Counted from the first letter of the stretch, positions 20,607 to 33,600 are shown. The stretch is DNA of 64,000 bases from Planoprotostelium fungivorum (GCA_003024175.1 MDYQ01000463.1:81136-145135); one strand, 5' to 3'. Made by a program: numbers and translations. The notes: generated by a model from the sequence alone, not told the origin.

Positions 20607-23005
20607 ATGATGGATGATGATCGAGCTGCAAAAAGATCGAGAATAGGAAACAATGATTTCTTACAGTCTGTGACGAGAGAGATGCAAGATACGAGGAGAG
20701 AACAGGCGGAACAGTGAGATGCACCATCACTGGTTGATGAGTGCATTGACCTTCACTAGCGCTAGCGCCTCTCAGACCACGATAACGGGACAGATGCAAA
20801 TGATGGCCGCAGACTCCATGTTTTCGTTCCTCTTACAAGTCTGCAGAGAGACCGACCTCAATCGAGATGACATCGAGTTAGAGGTTCGACTCGGCTTCGT
20901 CCAAGATTTTGTTTTCAGCTCAGAACTAAACAAGGCCGACTTTGATCATCTGATCAATAAATTGGACAATTCGGGCATTGGCTGCAGGTTCAGTCGACAC
21001 AATGACTTCCACTTTCCTACGTATCAAGATCAAGACGGAACACACAAGAGGGTTCGCATTCGAAGAGATGATCGGGACCGATATGAAAGACCGGAGGTCA
21101 AGACCAGGTGAGCTTACAAATCACTTTCATATTCTTACGTGTTCAGTCTGAAGAAGGAAGATTTTCGAGTGAGGGACTCCATCATGCCATATGACGTCAG
21201 GTGATTTCCATCTCGATCATTTGTCGCTGCGTGGATCGAAAGTTTTATTCTCACACACATCAGAGTGAGCATCGCTCAGGAGAAGAAACTTCGAGCGTTG
21301 GATGGCAACATGCCAGACGATTGGTCGAAAGTTAGACAGAAGGAGAGGAAGAGTTACAACTATAACACACCTCATCGGCCGTGGGATATCGACCTCACTG
21401 TCGTCACAGAGAGGTGACGATTTTCCAACCCCTCATCATCACCATCGGCGATCATTGACATCATCATCTACTCAGTCGTCATTTCTGCACAAACTGAAAG
21501 AATGTCATCATCAATCCCATCGGATCACATCATCACATCATCCATCATTACCTCTCACACTTTTCAGATCCCGCACCGCATCAGCCCGGCTGACTTACGA
21601 GGCCGAAATCGAATTCCACCCCGTCGTTCTGCAGTGGTGTAGAGATCCCTCGAAACACGATAGATTGAGGAACATGCTCGTGGACTTTTACAAGAACATC
21701 TGGTCCCTCTTTGGTGCCAGCCGTGAGGTCTCCCTCTTCCAGAAGGTCTCACCCGATAAGAACGATCAACTGCAGAGGATGTGCAATCAGGCCCTCCACC
21801 AGAACGCCCGCGTCGATTTCCCCGGAAGTATGCCGGTGAACTTCAGGAGGAAACACTTTGCCGAAATCCAGAAGAAGGAGTACTACGTGTCAGAGAAGAC
21901 GGACGGTATGAGGTGACGAAATATCGATGAAATCTCACGTTACGTACGGAGGTAACGAATGATGTGTAGGTACCTGATGGTCGTCACCCGTGAGGGTGTG
22001 TACATGTGCACTCGCAGATACGAATTTCAAAGCGTCCCCGGTGCTTCCATTCTGTGCCACTTGTTCCCTGACAGCATATTCGATGGGGAGATGGTGAAAT
22101 ACGAGAGAGAGAAGGACAGACAGATGTACCTTCTCTTCGATGTCATTCTCTACGAAGGGGACAACGTATCACAGAAGTTCGTCCCGGACAGACTCGCCAT
22201 GATTGGAGCTGCCGTGGGAAAATGGAGATATCACATGGGAAAAAACCCCACAGACAAATTTCCGTTCGAATTCACCGGAAAAGTCTTCAAGGACAAGAGG
22301 TATGGTTCTTTCGTTTGGTTTCATTTCACAGTTTCAATGTAACATTTCAACAGCGAAATAAGAGATCTACTCAAACTCATGAGAGAACACAACGGAGAGA
22401 GATTCTTCGAGGATCGAAGTCGTCATCACAAGACGGTGACACGGACACGACGTCCTCTTTCGTTTACACTTTTTCAGGACGGCCTCGTCTTCACTTGCAG
22501 GAACGAACCTTATCTCATCCGCAGCGCTCACAGCATGTACAAGTGGAAGTATTCAGACAAGCTGTCCGTCGATTTTCGCGTCGTCATCGAGAGGGACAAC
22601 CGGCTCAAATTCTACGTCACATCGAGGAGGGATTCACCCGAAGTCGAATACAACATCGAGCCGAAACTTTCAAATCGCGACGAGCTGGTAAGAGACATCC
22701 AATCTCACGAGAGAACGAGGAGAGAACAGAGGGACTACGGAACCATCGCGGAGCTGAAGTATGATCCTTGGGAGAGTGAGTAGAGGGAGAGATAGATGGA
22801 GCTGACGTCAAATCGAGGCTCGTGGGTGTATTGTAATCTGAGAGGAGATAAGACGACGCCGAATCACATTTCGATCCTGTTGGACACGCTGGAAGTGTTA
22901 TCCGAGAACGTGACGACGAACGAGATCACGTTCAGGATGTCGGGGAAGAGCAACGAAGAGTGGAAGAGTCGAACGGAAGAACATCTGAAGGGGAATGGGA
23001 GATGA
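20607..23005 (+). CDS. mRNA capping enzyme: metal-dependent RNA triphosphatase fused to guanylyltransferase
   Basis: About eleven exons from ATG 20607. N-terminal region: DIELEVRLGFV and later LTYEAEIEF are the paired Glu motifs of the tunnel-fold (Cet1/TTM) RNA triphosphatase. C-terminal region: YYVSEKTDGMRYLMV is the nucleotidyltransferase motif I with the catalytic Lys of KTDG; FDGEMVKY (motif III), LLFDVILYEG (IIIa), KWKYSDKLSVDF (V) and WVYCNLRGDKTTPN (motif VI with RGDK) follow. It adds the m7G-precursor GMP cap to nascent Pol II RNA in the nucleus. Animals and plants carry a cysteine-phosphatase domain instead, so this fusion points away from them. The last exon is reached through a 42-nt intron at about 22769-22810. 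Stop at 23003-23005. Confidence 0.92.
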
Positions 23006-23281
23006 TCGAGTGAGGTGTCTGTTGAGATGATGTCTCGCGTCACGTCTGATGGAGAAAAAGATGAGGTCACCGGTGGAGTGGTCTGTGGGAGGAGAAGGAT
23101 GGATGATCGAAAGAGCGCTTCAATAAATGATTTCTTTGTCTCCGAACGTCTGACGTCATGTTCTTTCTCGGACGACAGCACGAGAAGGAGGAGGGACGAA
23201 AGAAGAGAAGACAAACATTCGTCTCATCTTCTCCAAAGAAGGGACACATGATGACACGACACCGTCTTTATATCCACACTC

Positions 23282-24025
23282 TCAGTTGTAATCCATCCAC
23301 TGGTACACCGGATAAGGCTCACGAACGTCCTCCTTCAACCCCTCCCTGAGGAAATCGTGCACCTTCCTCTCCATCCTCCCCAACTTGATCTTTCCAAAGT
23401 TCTTTCCGATGAGAAGCTTCCTCCTCGTCTCATGTCCGATGACCAATCTGTATCCTTCTTCTAATTCCTCAGCCATGTCCACGTGACCATTCAACAGACA
23501 CAATTGAGGATACACTTCATCATCATCGTCTTCTTCGTCATCACGATCTTCATCACGATCAGTCACATACATCATGGAAGGTGATCACCTTGCCACAGGT
23601 AAGAGAAGCTAGAGATCGATCCACATAGACATGAAGAGCGTAAGGCAAAGGTGGTGTCTGTGTCAGGGTGGATGTTCAATAGGACTTTGATGTTGGAGGT
23701 GTGACCGAGGGAAGCTTCTCTGGCCAAGAGGAGAGAAGGTGTGAAGCGATCGCTCAGGACTTGGAGTCCGATTTCCCGCCAAATCCTGAGGGTGAGGTCA
23801 GACTTTTTGGCGGGAGAAATATGGCGGGAAAATATGGCGGGAAAATGTGGCGGGAAAGATTGGGACTCGCCTGCTGACGGATAGGAAGGATTGCCACACG
23901 ATGTCTTCGGGTGAGATGGAGTTGGCGATTAAGAAGATGAGGGTTCTCATGTGGTGGTATCTCACGCTCTTCTCGTCACATTGGAACAGATCACTCGCTA
24001 CCTCCTGCTTCTTCCTTTCAGTCAT
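23282..24025 (-). CDS. Hypothetical protein, possibly F-box-like, frame uncertain
   Basis: ATG 24025 opens TERKKQEVASDLFQCDEKSV and HMRTLIFLIANSISPEDIVW-QSFLSVSR, which has an F-box-like hydrophobic pattern. A GCGAGT...AG intron (non-canonical GC-AG) would join IWREIGLQVLSDRFTPSLLL and SNIKVLLNIHPDTDTT. The next plausible segment, LPYALHVYVDRSLASLTCGK, is in another frame, so a further intron, a frameshift or a sequence error is needed. The last exon (acidic DDDDEVYPQL..., then YRLVIGHETRRKLLIGKNFG) ends ...VYQWMDYN at 23282. Alternatively these are 3' exons of the SNF2-type gene upstream. Family not recognised. Confidence 0.4.
23772..23857. promoter_or_regulatory. Cluster of five E2F-like motifs
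   Basis: TTTCCCGCC at 23772 and four GGCGGGA(G)AAA motifs starting at 23809, 23823, 23836 and 23849, spaced 13-14 bp in the last three. TTTCCCGCC and its complement match the consensus E2F/DP site. They lie inside a proposed GC-AG intron of the minus-strand orphan gene or, if that model is wrong, in a promoter for the exon block 23282-23770. Confidence 0.55.
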
Positions 24026-24033
24026 ACATATAT

Positions 24034-24118
24034 AGACATGATGATGTAGATGATGATGTAGATGATGACGTAGACGATGATGTAGACGATGTAGATGATG
24101 ATGTAGACATGATGAGAT
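24034..24118. repeat. GATGATGTA microsatellite
   Basis: About eight degenerate copies of GATGATGTAGAT(GAT) in tandem, between the SNF2-type gene and the minus-strand orphan gene. On the minus strand it reads as CATCATCTACAT and stays open as a His/Leu run, which is not coding. Confidence 0.85.
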
Positions 24119-24134
24119 GATGATGAGGATAATA

Positions 24135-27100
24135 TTATAACAGAACGTCTTCACTCACTTGAACTTCCATGTCTTCTCCCCTATCAGTCATCTGCCACTC
24201 CTCATCAAACATTCCAACGGACATCTCCTCCATCTCCTCTTCCTGTCCACCTTCACTCCCCTCCCTCTCTCTCCTCTCACCTCTTCCACTCCCTCCCTCT
24301 CTCTCCTCTCACCTCTTCCACTCCCTCCCTCACCTCCCTCACTTCACTCTTCTCCTTATTTCTAACGTAGAGTGTCTCCTCTATCGTTCCCCTTGTGAAC
24401 ATCCTGACGATCTGTGTCTCTCTCGTCTGTCCCATTCGATAGATACGACCGAAGACTGTTTGTCATTGAATCGATACGATGGCGTTGTAGAGAGGTCGTC
24501 ACCTTGTAATTCGTCGCCTGGTGTGGAAGAAGGCTCGTAGAGTAATAATTTCGTGGCTTCGATCAAATTTAAACCGCTGCTGCCTAATTTCATGGGGAGG
24601 AGGAGAACTTGACCTCCTTCTGATTTCTTGAAATCTTTTCTTTCGTCAGCTTTTCAAAAAAGAATTTTCACTTTGATCTTTTCCATTCTATTTTCGAGTG
24701 GAGATTTTTCTCACCGGATAAAAATTGTGCGATTTTCGATTTTCCTTTCGCGTAGATACGTGGAATCTGGGCGTCGTCGAGGGTGGAGGCAAGAAGGTCC
24801 AACGTATCGTTCCATTCAGACGCCACAATGACCTATCCATCATTTTATTTCTATATTATATTTTTTATAAAAATTTTCACCTTGCTGCCCTGAGCCGTAA
24901 GTGTCGCCACGGTATCAATAAATTTTTCCAATTTTCTCCCGACGCTTTTTCGTGTTAAAAGATATTTGAGATTGAAAAAAACAATTGAAATTTCCATGAG
25001 AACTTCATTTCACCTGTCCATTTTCGCACCGTTCATGGTCTCGAACGATTGTGCCGTCTGCATGCACAGGAGGTGAAAGATGGAAGACATGACTTGTCTC
25101 AGCCTCGACGCGTTCGTTTCGTCCTCTATGACGTCACAGGTGTAGCTGGGTAAGAGGGACCACACGTAGCGGCCGTATGCCTTGTGAAGGTTCAAGAGAC
25201 ACTTTGCTTCTTCTCCAAAGAAGACTTTGCTGCTGAGCCTGCCGTTGTGATCGTTGGCCATGGTTTGTATCGCTTGATGTCCTTCTCTGATTTGCAGTGG
25301 ATGCAGCCAGATGATGCGTGATGGGAAGAAGGAGCATCTAGTTGGATGAGCCGTCGATGACGTGTAATCGACGATGTACTGTGGTACATCGAATCGATGT
25401 CCGATTTGATGTGACGTTTCACCTCTGGGTGAAGTTGCAGATGACAAGAGTGGTAGCCATCTGATGGCTTGGCTTCTGGCCAAATATATCTCCCTGTGTC
25501 TCTCAGTGTGACCTCTCATTTCACACACCCACCAGCACATCTCCTTCTCACCCCACTGATCATCATCATCTGTCTCTCCATACACCGATTTCAACTCTTC
25601 GTTCATTTCTTCGTGTGCCTCTCTCATTTCCCCAACTTGTATCTCATATCTGTTCGACATCAGTGAACCATCGTTTCACATCACACTCACTCGTTCCATT
25701 TCTCTTCTCTGGACTGATCGAATTGCTGCATCATGTGATCACTCAACTCTGTGATGATCGATACGTCTGCCGTATCTCCCTCGATCTGCCGTATCTCTTC
25801 TTGTCCTCGGATGGATAGATCCATCAAGTCCCAGTGATCTTTCGATTTCACTCGATGGATCTGCTGGCAGGGAGTCAGATCGAAGACAAGAGAGAGAGAG
25901 GTTCACCGTGGAATAGATGTCGTGGATGTATTGAGGAAGGTGACGTAACAGCCAACAGTAGAGGTAACCGAGGCTGTGGAGGTGATGGGGTACCTCTGGA
26001 TCCCACGGCTTACCACTTCCCCGTACATACTATCGAATCAAGGCGCGTCATCACTATGAAGATATGCATGGTGTCGGTGCTTATGTGATCATACGATGTA
26101 GAGGGGAAGGAGATGTGTAGAAGAATCATCTCACCACCCATTTTCCGGACACTCTCGTCATCTTGGGGTCTGTCACGGCGCTGGGTCCGACGGAGAAATG
26201 GCACGCGATCTGTCTCAGACTCATGTCAGTCGCCCCTCTGAACTTTTGAAACTGATAGAAGATCTTCTCCACGCTAGTCTGTACCACGGGCACGACCCTC
26301 TCTGATTGCTTGGGAATGACGATGTCTGCCTCCACGTCACTCTTTGTGTTCCTCCAGCAGATGAGCCTGAAGGATGTCAGATGAACGGTGATGTCTATAC
26401 ATGTTCATCACCTCATGACGTGAGATATGGTGTTGATGGACTCCTCGTGCTCGTGAGATGAATTCTTCCACCATATCGATTCGGATAATTGAGGTAAGCC
26501 GATGAATAAGAAGAGACCGTAGAGGTCTTTCAGTTCTCCGTTGCGGAGTGGAGTGCCAGACACACACCACTTGATGTGAGAAGACAGACGTAGGGCACTC
26601 TTTGCTGTCTTTGAATTGGTCGATTCTACCGTCTGTGAAGATGTCATGGACGCGTGTGAAGGAGAAGATGTATGGACGATGTGGTGGATAACTCACTTGA
26701 CATTCATCTATGATGCATCTGTACCAATCGACATACTTGAGTGGTGTTCCTAAAAAGTTCCTGACGTCCGTTTGGTCTCCCTGTCCTTCCATCAACTGGT
26801 TATTCAGCTCTTCATTCATGACATCGTAGCAAGTTACGACGATGTCATATTCGGCCAGTTGGATGGGATGAATCAGACCGTTACGGATACCACGGTAGAT
26901 CAAATATTTGAGACCACCTATTGGTGTCAGTGTAGTCTTACGTGATGGTACGTACCCGGCCGTAAGTGCTTCTTCAGTTCTTCGGCCCATTGTTTTTGGA
27001 TAGTTGTGGGACATATGACCAAGGTCGCTTTACTTGATACCTAACAGAAGCGTCATCGTCTGTCCGTATATGGTGAATGAAACATCTCACCCTGGCCTCA

Positions 27101-28605
27101 ATGTATAGAGATGCACACTTGTCACAGTAAGAGGCAAATTGGCTTCCTTCGTCTTCTGTCTTGTGTCCACAAGCGCGACAATCGGTGGAGTTCTTGATGC
27201 GAGCGTGTATCTTCATCTTCTCTTCCATATGATGAGCCTCCGACCTCGTCATCCTGCACTCCACTCAGTCTCGCTCTCTTCATACGTCACACGAAGATAT
27301 ATTACCTCTTGTTGTGAACCACAGAGGACGCCTCTTTCTCCAAACGATCGTTCAGTTTCGAGCTGATGGGGAGATAGTTCAAATTGGGTCGATGAGCGAT
27401 CAAACCGATGGTAGTCAACGTCTTGCCCAATCCCATCTCATCTGCCAGGATTCCACCTTAAGATGTCACGTGAGATGTCGTGAGAGTATTACCTCGAAGA
27501 GGGGGAGAGGTGAGATCTTCTGATTGGAGTGATTCTACAATGGGGCAAGATCGATTGACATCAATGCCCAATATCGCATCACGGAAGCCGTTTAAGCCTG
27601 AAATTTCGTTGAGATTTGTTCGATTCGGAGGCACTTACCCTTGGACGTGACGAAGTTTGGACACCGGACGGAAGGAAAAGGCTGATCTGAATTCTCCCTC
27701 TCGGCCATCCAGTGAATCGCCTCCAATTGATGTCTCTTCAGTCTCGTCAACAACGCGTTCGGTTGTGCGATAGCGATGGACCCCCTGTACTTATTCAATC
27801 CAATTGTGATGAAGTATACAGAAGAGTCTTAACCTCTTTGGCTTCAGAGAGCGAAGTATCGTATCGGTACAGAAGGGAGGTTCGAACGAGTTGAGTTTGG
27901 TGATCAACTCCTTCAGAGCTCCACGTTGAGTGTCGGAGAAGGAGTGGGTTCTTGCAGTTTGTGTCAGAAAGAACCGCATGTGATCACGATCTTCGGATGG
28001 ATGGGTTCGAGCTCGAACCAAGTCTTCATCGAAGAGGCATTGGCAACGGTCTAAATCGAACTGAAGAGTTGTAAGTTACGAATGTAGGAGAGAAGGTGAA
28101 ACCTTGGAGAGGATGTACGAGGGAGAGGAGTCGTCTGAATGCATTGTCGTGTCAGAGATGGGAAGTCCACCCAGATGAAAGATCAGGTCTTGATCTTCGG
28201 TTGAGGCTTCTGCACGACTCGAAGGTGGAGATTCGGGAACGGTGGTTTCATCTGGGCTTGAATCTTCGTCCAAGTGAATGACGACTTTGATCCGAGAAGA
28301 ATCAGAACGAGACCGGTTGGGTCCGGAGCCACCTTTGACGTACTTGGGAAGTGGAATCAACTCACGAGGGACATCTTCGATCTGCGATGAACAATTACAT
28401 ACAGCTCACCGAACACTTGACGCACCTTCTGTTTCTTTGGGGGATCTATATTTAAGATGTTATCGTTAATTTCATTGTTCGTAGAGCGCCTCCTCTTGAT
28501 GCTGGGAGCTAGCAATCCTTGAGACAAGCCGTTGAATACTTGACTCTCGGATCTACCTTCTCTAGCCTTCTTATCTGCATCTGTATCTGCTGATCTCGTC
28601 CTCAT
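24135..28605 (-). CDS. SNF2-family ATPase, SHPRH/RAD5-like
   Basis: Many exons from ATG 28605 (MRTRSADTDADKKAREGRS). After a charged N-terminus come RHQLEAIHWM, motif I GGILADEMGLGKT, an inserted zinc module with two CxxC pairs (CRACG...CDKC, 27060-27190), motif Ia TLVICPTTIQKQWAEEL, IVVTCYDVM, motif II IIDECQ (in place of DEAQ), motif III SGTPLRNGELKDLYGL, then the C-lobe: QVLLLPMKLGSSGLNLIEA and GRIYRMGQTRETQIVRMF (motifs V and VI). The zinc insert between motifs I and Ia is the SHPRH layout. SHPRH/RAD5 proteins remodel chromatin and ubiquitylate PCNA; I could not find the RING finger expected between the lobes, though 24600-26100 is only partly resolved. The protein ends with Glu/Arg-rich repeats; stop 24135-24137 is one option. 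Confidence 0.85.
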
Positions 28606-28758
28606 TGCATTTGAAAAGAAATGATAAATTCCAGAGTTAGAGGAATTGTATTCTTTATTCAAAAGAGGATTGCAAAATTGTTTCTCTCTTCCCCCTTCCT
28701 CACGATCTTCCTCGCAAACAGGCCGCTCATCTGCAACACGATTGAGTCATCTGCAACA

Positions 28759-30028
28759 TCAAATCTTCACAATCACATTACTCTCTGTCGGTGTCTCTTT
28801 CGTCTTCTCATAAAAGGTGTAGACTAGCTTCTTAGACTTGTGCTCCGTCTTCTGTTCCATCCCCAACTTGTCCATGATTTCTCCTAGAATTTCGTCCGAA
28901 CAATACCTGGAATTTTCTACGCAGGGGAGAGGTAAAACCAAGGCACAGTGACCTCCCATCTTTAAGAGGCTGCAGCTCTTCATGAGCACTGTAGAGAGTC
29001 AGAGATGGAGGAGGAGATGAACTCACTCTTTCCACGTTTTCTGGGATCACCGACAAAGTTGACGACGAGAGAGAGGCAGACGACGTCGTATGATTTGGGA
29101 GCAGTTGAGATGGGACACTTCTTTTCTCCTTCATCCTGATGATGATTGAGAAGATGATCGGTGTGCACATGAGGAATTGTCTTGAAAGTGGAGAGGAGAA
29201 TATGGATGATACATGATACACGAAAGGAAGACGATGAGCGTAGAGATGGATGATAGACACACCTCCTCTTGGTCTTTCTCTTCTTCTTTAAAACCGACCA
29301 GCCCTTCTGATTTCTCTTCCTCACCATCCAGCGTCACAGACAGAAAGTCCAGACGATGGATCTGTCTCACCATCAATCATCACACTCTCATGGACGACTC
29401 ACCTGTGGAGTGGTAGGGTTCAAATCGATCGCTGTACAGTGAATCCACTTCTGTGGATAATTGAAATGCAAAGCTCCCACATCGAGCAGCCGCATCGGTC
29501 TATCATCGGTGAAACCACCTTTCTTCTTTAATTCAGTGAGCTTGTTCGTGATCCATGGAGTCGTCGTCGAGTTCGCGCTCTTCTTCTCCCCTCGAATGGA
29601 CATGGACTGGTAGACGGGGAGTCCACCCAAGGCATCAAGTCTGTCTCTCACTCGCGTGATCTCTGCTTCTGTTTCCTGGATGAGATCAGATTTAGATGAT
29701 GTGATGTGTAAGATACCTGGAGAAGATGATCTTCTTCGTCTTTTGGATCGGATGTCAGCTGACTCTTTCTGTCAATAGATTTCTCCAACTGCTTCTGCAA
29801 TGCGTGAAACTCTGTGATCAGAATCTGATGTCCCTTCTTCTTGTCGCTCTTCGAAATCTTCCCTCCATCCGATTTCTCTTTCAACATCTTTTTGATCGTC
29901 TCTTGTTCTTTTGTGACAGTGATGGGTTTATGATTGACTACATGCTTCTTCTTTTTCTTCTTCTTCTGTCTGTTGTCTACTTCATGGTTTCCCTCTGCAG
30001 GTCTCTTCGTTCCCCCTTGGTCACTCAT
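28759..30028 (-). CDS. BMT2: 25S rRNA (adenine-N1)-methyltransferase BMT2-like
   Basis: Start ATG 30028 (MSDQGGTKRPAEGNHE) with a Lys-rich nucleolar-type stretch (RQKKKKKKKHVV) and a coiled coil. Then RVRDRLDALGGLPVYQSMSI, the SAM-binding LLDVGALHFNYP, an acidic CTAIDLNP, IHRLDF, and YDVVCLSLVVNFVGDPRKRG followed by LLKMGGHCALVLPLPCVENS. GGL-x-YQ, VGAL, DLN and SLV(L/V)NFV are the hallmark blocks of the BMT2/SAMTOR family. In yeast BMT2 makes m1A in 25S rRNA in the nucleolus; animal SAMTOR is a SAM sensor, but the basic N-terminus here favours the rRNA enzyme. Stop 28759-28761. It is 153 bp upstream of the SNF2-type gene on the same strand. Confidence 0.87.
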
Positions 30029-30681
30029 GGATCCGAATGTCGGCGGGAGATTGAGAATCAGAGGCGGCAATTTTTGGACCACAACCGGCCGTCAGCAGCT
30101 CATCAGCATCGAATCGAAGAGTTCACCCAATAGTGGCGCTCTGTCAACTCTTTTGTTGGGGCGCAAGAGATGCTTTGGAAAGCATCTGGCAACAATAACT
30201 CTAACAACAGAAAGCAGGAGGTATGGATGAGCCGTCATCTCGAAATTAAGATCAATGCAGGCATCCAGTTTGAATAATTTCGGTATCAGTGGGAGAAAGA
30301 TCAGCATCGAACCGAAAGAAACATTTCATGAGGATCTTCCTGGTATCCACTTGAGCGTCCATCCACCACCGACTCATCTTCCAAAATTGTCATCTGTATT
30401 AACATGTATGCCATCTCTTCTCAGCTTCAATTGAATCTCGACAGCTTTTGGGGTGTCCGACGATACGTTTGGTTGCAGAGGCGCAGAGAAATATAGGAAC
30501 ACACAGCACGGCCGGAGATCTTCTCAAGAGCTCACGACCGAATACTCTAAGGTGAGATCACCTGTCCACCACTGCTTACGAACCATAGAAGTCGCATCAA
30601 GAGAGGAGACAAGTTTCTGCACCGTCTCGCTTCACAACTCACAACACTGCCCTCCGTTCACGATCTTCCAACTATAACGTG
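30029..30681. other. Divergent spacer between BMT2 and carboxypeptidase, possible minor coding
   Basis: 653 bp. The minus strand carries two overlapping open frames: 30252-30377 (begins MSRWWMDAQVDTRKILMKCF) and 30092-30307, neither recognised and neither clearly spliced. Either could be a small gene or part of a 5' leader of BMT2. Nothing else is supported. Confidence 0.3.
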
Positions 30682-33600
30682 ATGGATCCCGTTTTCAGCT
30701 CTTTCCCATCGAGGAATGCCTCGGCATCTGACCTGATCTCACCTTCATCTCACGCTCAAGTCCATCTGTCTCCGGTCAAAACAGAGAGCACACACAACAT
30801 GAGCCCGGCGAGGGAGTCGAGTATATACGCCTTCGCAGCCCATGCGAGAGAGGCGATGGCGGCTCGTGAGATCGTTGTAGCCAGAGATCCCTCGTCTGTA
30901 CCTCAAAATGCTTCTACCACCCAGCCGACACCTCAGACAAAGGCACAAGTCAACGAGATGACCAACACCGATGAGGTGAATTGCACCGCACGTTATCACC
31001 CTCTAAAGACCACAGGTGCTGGTGGTGAACATTCCCAGGAAAACGAGTGGTACCAAAAAGAAGAAGGTACCCCCCACACTTACCAACCTGCAAGTGAACA
31101 AGGGTAATCCGGAAGATTGGAAGGACAAATATTCCGAATTGATCGAAACGATGAAGACCTGTACTGAAGGTGAGATGGGATATTTGAAGTTCTCTCACTG
31201 TACATAGACAACGAAGAATACCTGGAAAACACGAGAGAACTCATCAAGAAGCACGGTATCCACACGGTGGTGAAGATCTTACAGTTGGTCAACGGTAGAG
31301 AGGAAGATTGGCTCGCGCAGTTGGCTTGTGCGGTACTCATCACCACGACGAGTAACGGTGAGGGAGAGGAGGACATGTGACGTTCTGAACGTCAGCAGCG
31401 AAACTTTGTAATCAATTCGTGAAGAAGGGAGCGACTCGGGCTGTCATGACAACGATGCACAAGCACTGTGGCAACGCACAGATCATGGGACTCATCATCG
31501 AGATATTGGAGAGAGCTGCGAAGAAGGGTGAGTGACATCTGGTGACGATGTCACATCACCGTTTCGTCATCGCATCGGGCACGACTGATGAGGATGAACA
31601 GAGAAGAGGCTGTCTCTGTTATTGCGATTAGAAGGAGGCATCCCTGTGCTTCTCAACTCACTGAAGCAACACGGAGACGACCTCGTTTACTTGCAGAAAG
31701 CCGGCAGTCTCCTCTCTATCTTGTCTTTTCGCAACGGTGAATCATCTGAGATCGTGCGAAAATCACTGAAGACGTTTTGATAGCGAACAATGTGGTCATA
31801 TTATTGAAAGAAGGGTCCGTGGAACAGATATTTGGCTTGATCAAACTTCACCTGGGCGAGCACAAATTGTTAATCATCCTCATGAGTGTGTTGTACAATC
31901 TCAGTCGTTCAGGTGAGGTTGGAGATGTAGAGATCATGGCTGATGAATGAAGAAAACAATGCGAAAGTGTTCATCAAATCTTACGATGGATGCATGGAGC
32001 AGTTGTTCGAGATCCTGGAGAAATACTCCACGAATGAATCGGTCGTCAAGGTTACTCTCTCCATTCTCAAAAATTTGAGCAATAACGGTAAATCTTCTCT
32101 TCATCACCACGATCATGTTCTGACGTCTCTACAGTTGTGGGCAGATCTTACATCAAGAAGATGTTACATTCCATCAGACAGATCTCTCTGCTCCACAGTG
32201 ACAAGAAGATCGTCGTGAGTCCTCTGTTTTTCAGTTTATCTCACTGATTCCGATAGCTGAATCTGGTCTGCTCCATTGTGTATAAGATATCACCTATGAC
32301 CTCCCCCATTCCCAAAGATGGCTTCACCTATCACATACCATCCATCGAAATCGTTCCAGAACAGTTTACACCACAAACGAACGATAGCGAGCCCACCATC
32401 GATGAAGAGAACGACGGAGAAGTATGAACATCTGATCATCACGGCACAGACTCATCTCAAACAGGTGGAATTCGGTCTCGTGGATGAGGAAGTCATCGAT
32501 GCGAGTTTATTGAACGTACCGGAGATGGATTACGAAGAAGGAGACGAAATCATCGATGGGGATGGGAACAATGAAGATCAAGAGGAGGTGGGCGAGGTTT
32601 CATTCACGATACATCTTCTGATGCTCCATCAGCAAGAAGAGACACCGAGGAGGGAGAGGTGAACGACATCATCTCATTCGTGGAGACTGAATGATATAGA
32701 TTTATCACCAACTTGGATCGAAATACCATCATGAAATTTTTCCCTGAATTTTACAATGAAGAATATGAAGTGGAATCAAACAACCGAGATGGTGAAACCT
32801 AACCATGAGATTCTTTTGAAAAATAGCTGATGTTATTCCAGGAATCTTTGGATGGGACAGTAATGTATATAAAGGATGTAAAGAATGGATCATGCCGCCA
32901 CCACAACACCCAGGGTTGCCACCCAGAGACAAGGAATTTCTTCACGTGGAAGACTGCGAGAAACTGTCCATCAAGATGATGCTCCACGATCTCGAGGTGA
33001 ACGTGTCCCGACGACGTAGATCTGATGGAGAATCAGCTCCTCAGCTCCAACACGGAGAGGAGAATCGTATACGATCTGAAAGATGGGGTGAGGCACCGCC
33101 AGCCGGATGATCTACAATTCGAATCGCGATTTGAATGTGGGAACTTGAGGAGAGTTCAACGCATCGGACCCACTGAATACGACGTCATCACCAACGTAGA
33201 TGTGAACTGTGTCACTCATACGCAGGTGAATCAATATCTACATCGCACGTTCATCTGATGGATGAACAGTGGTTTTACTTCAGAGTCACGAATATGACGA
33301 GTGGTCTGACGTACAAGTTCAATATTATCAACATGGAGAAACCATCCAGCGAATACAACAGTGGAATGATGCCCCTGTTCTATTCGAAGGAGAGAGCGGA
33401 GCAGAGGGATCTCGGTTGGACGAGGGAAGGGTTCGATATCTGTTATTACAAGAACCAGTACATGCACCACGCTCAGAAAGACGGAAAGGTCAATCACTTC
33501 CACACGTTAACCTTCCGCCTGGCTTTTCCCTACGACGAAGACGAATGTTACCTGGCTTGCTGTTATCCTTACACGGCCACAATGTTGAAGGTGATACAAC

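Noticed and set aside
23798-24154. His/Leu-rich minus-strand N-terminus upstream of MTERKK
   Set aside because: It is translation of the GATGATGTA microsatellite; the start at 24025 is preferred.
29395-29440. GGTTCAAATCGAT resembling a tRNA T-arm
   Set aside because: No acceptor, D or anticodon arms fit; it codes for AIDLNPTTP in BMT2 on the minus strand.
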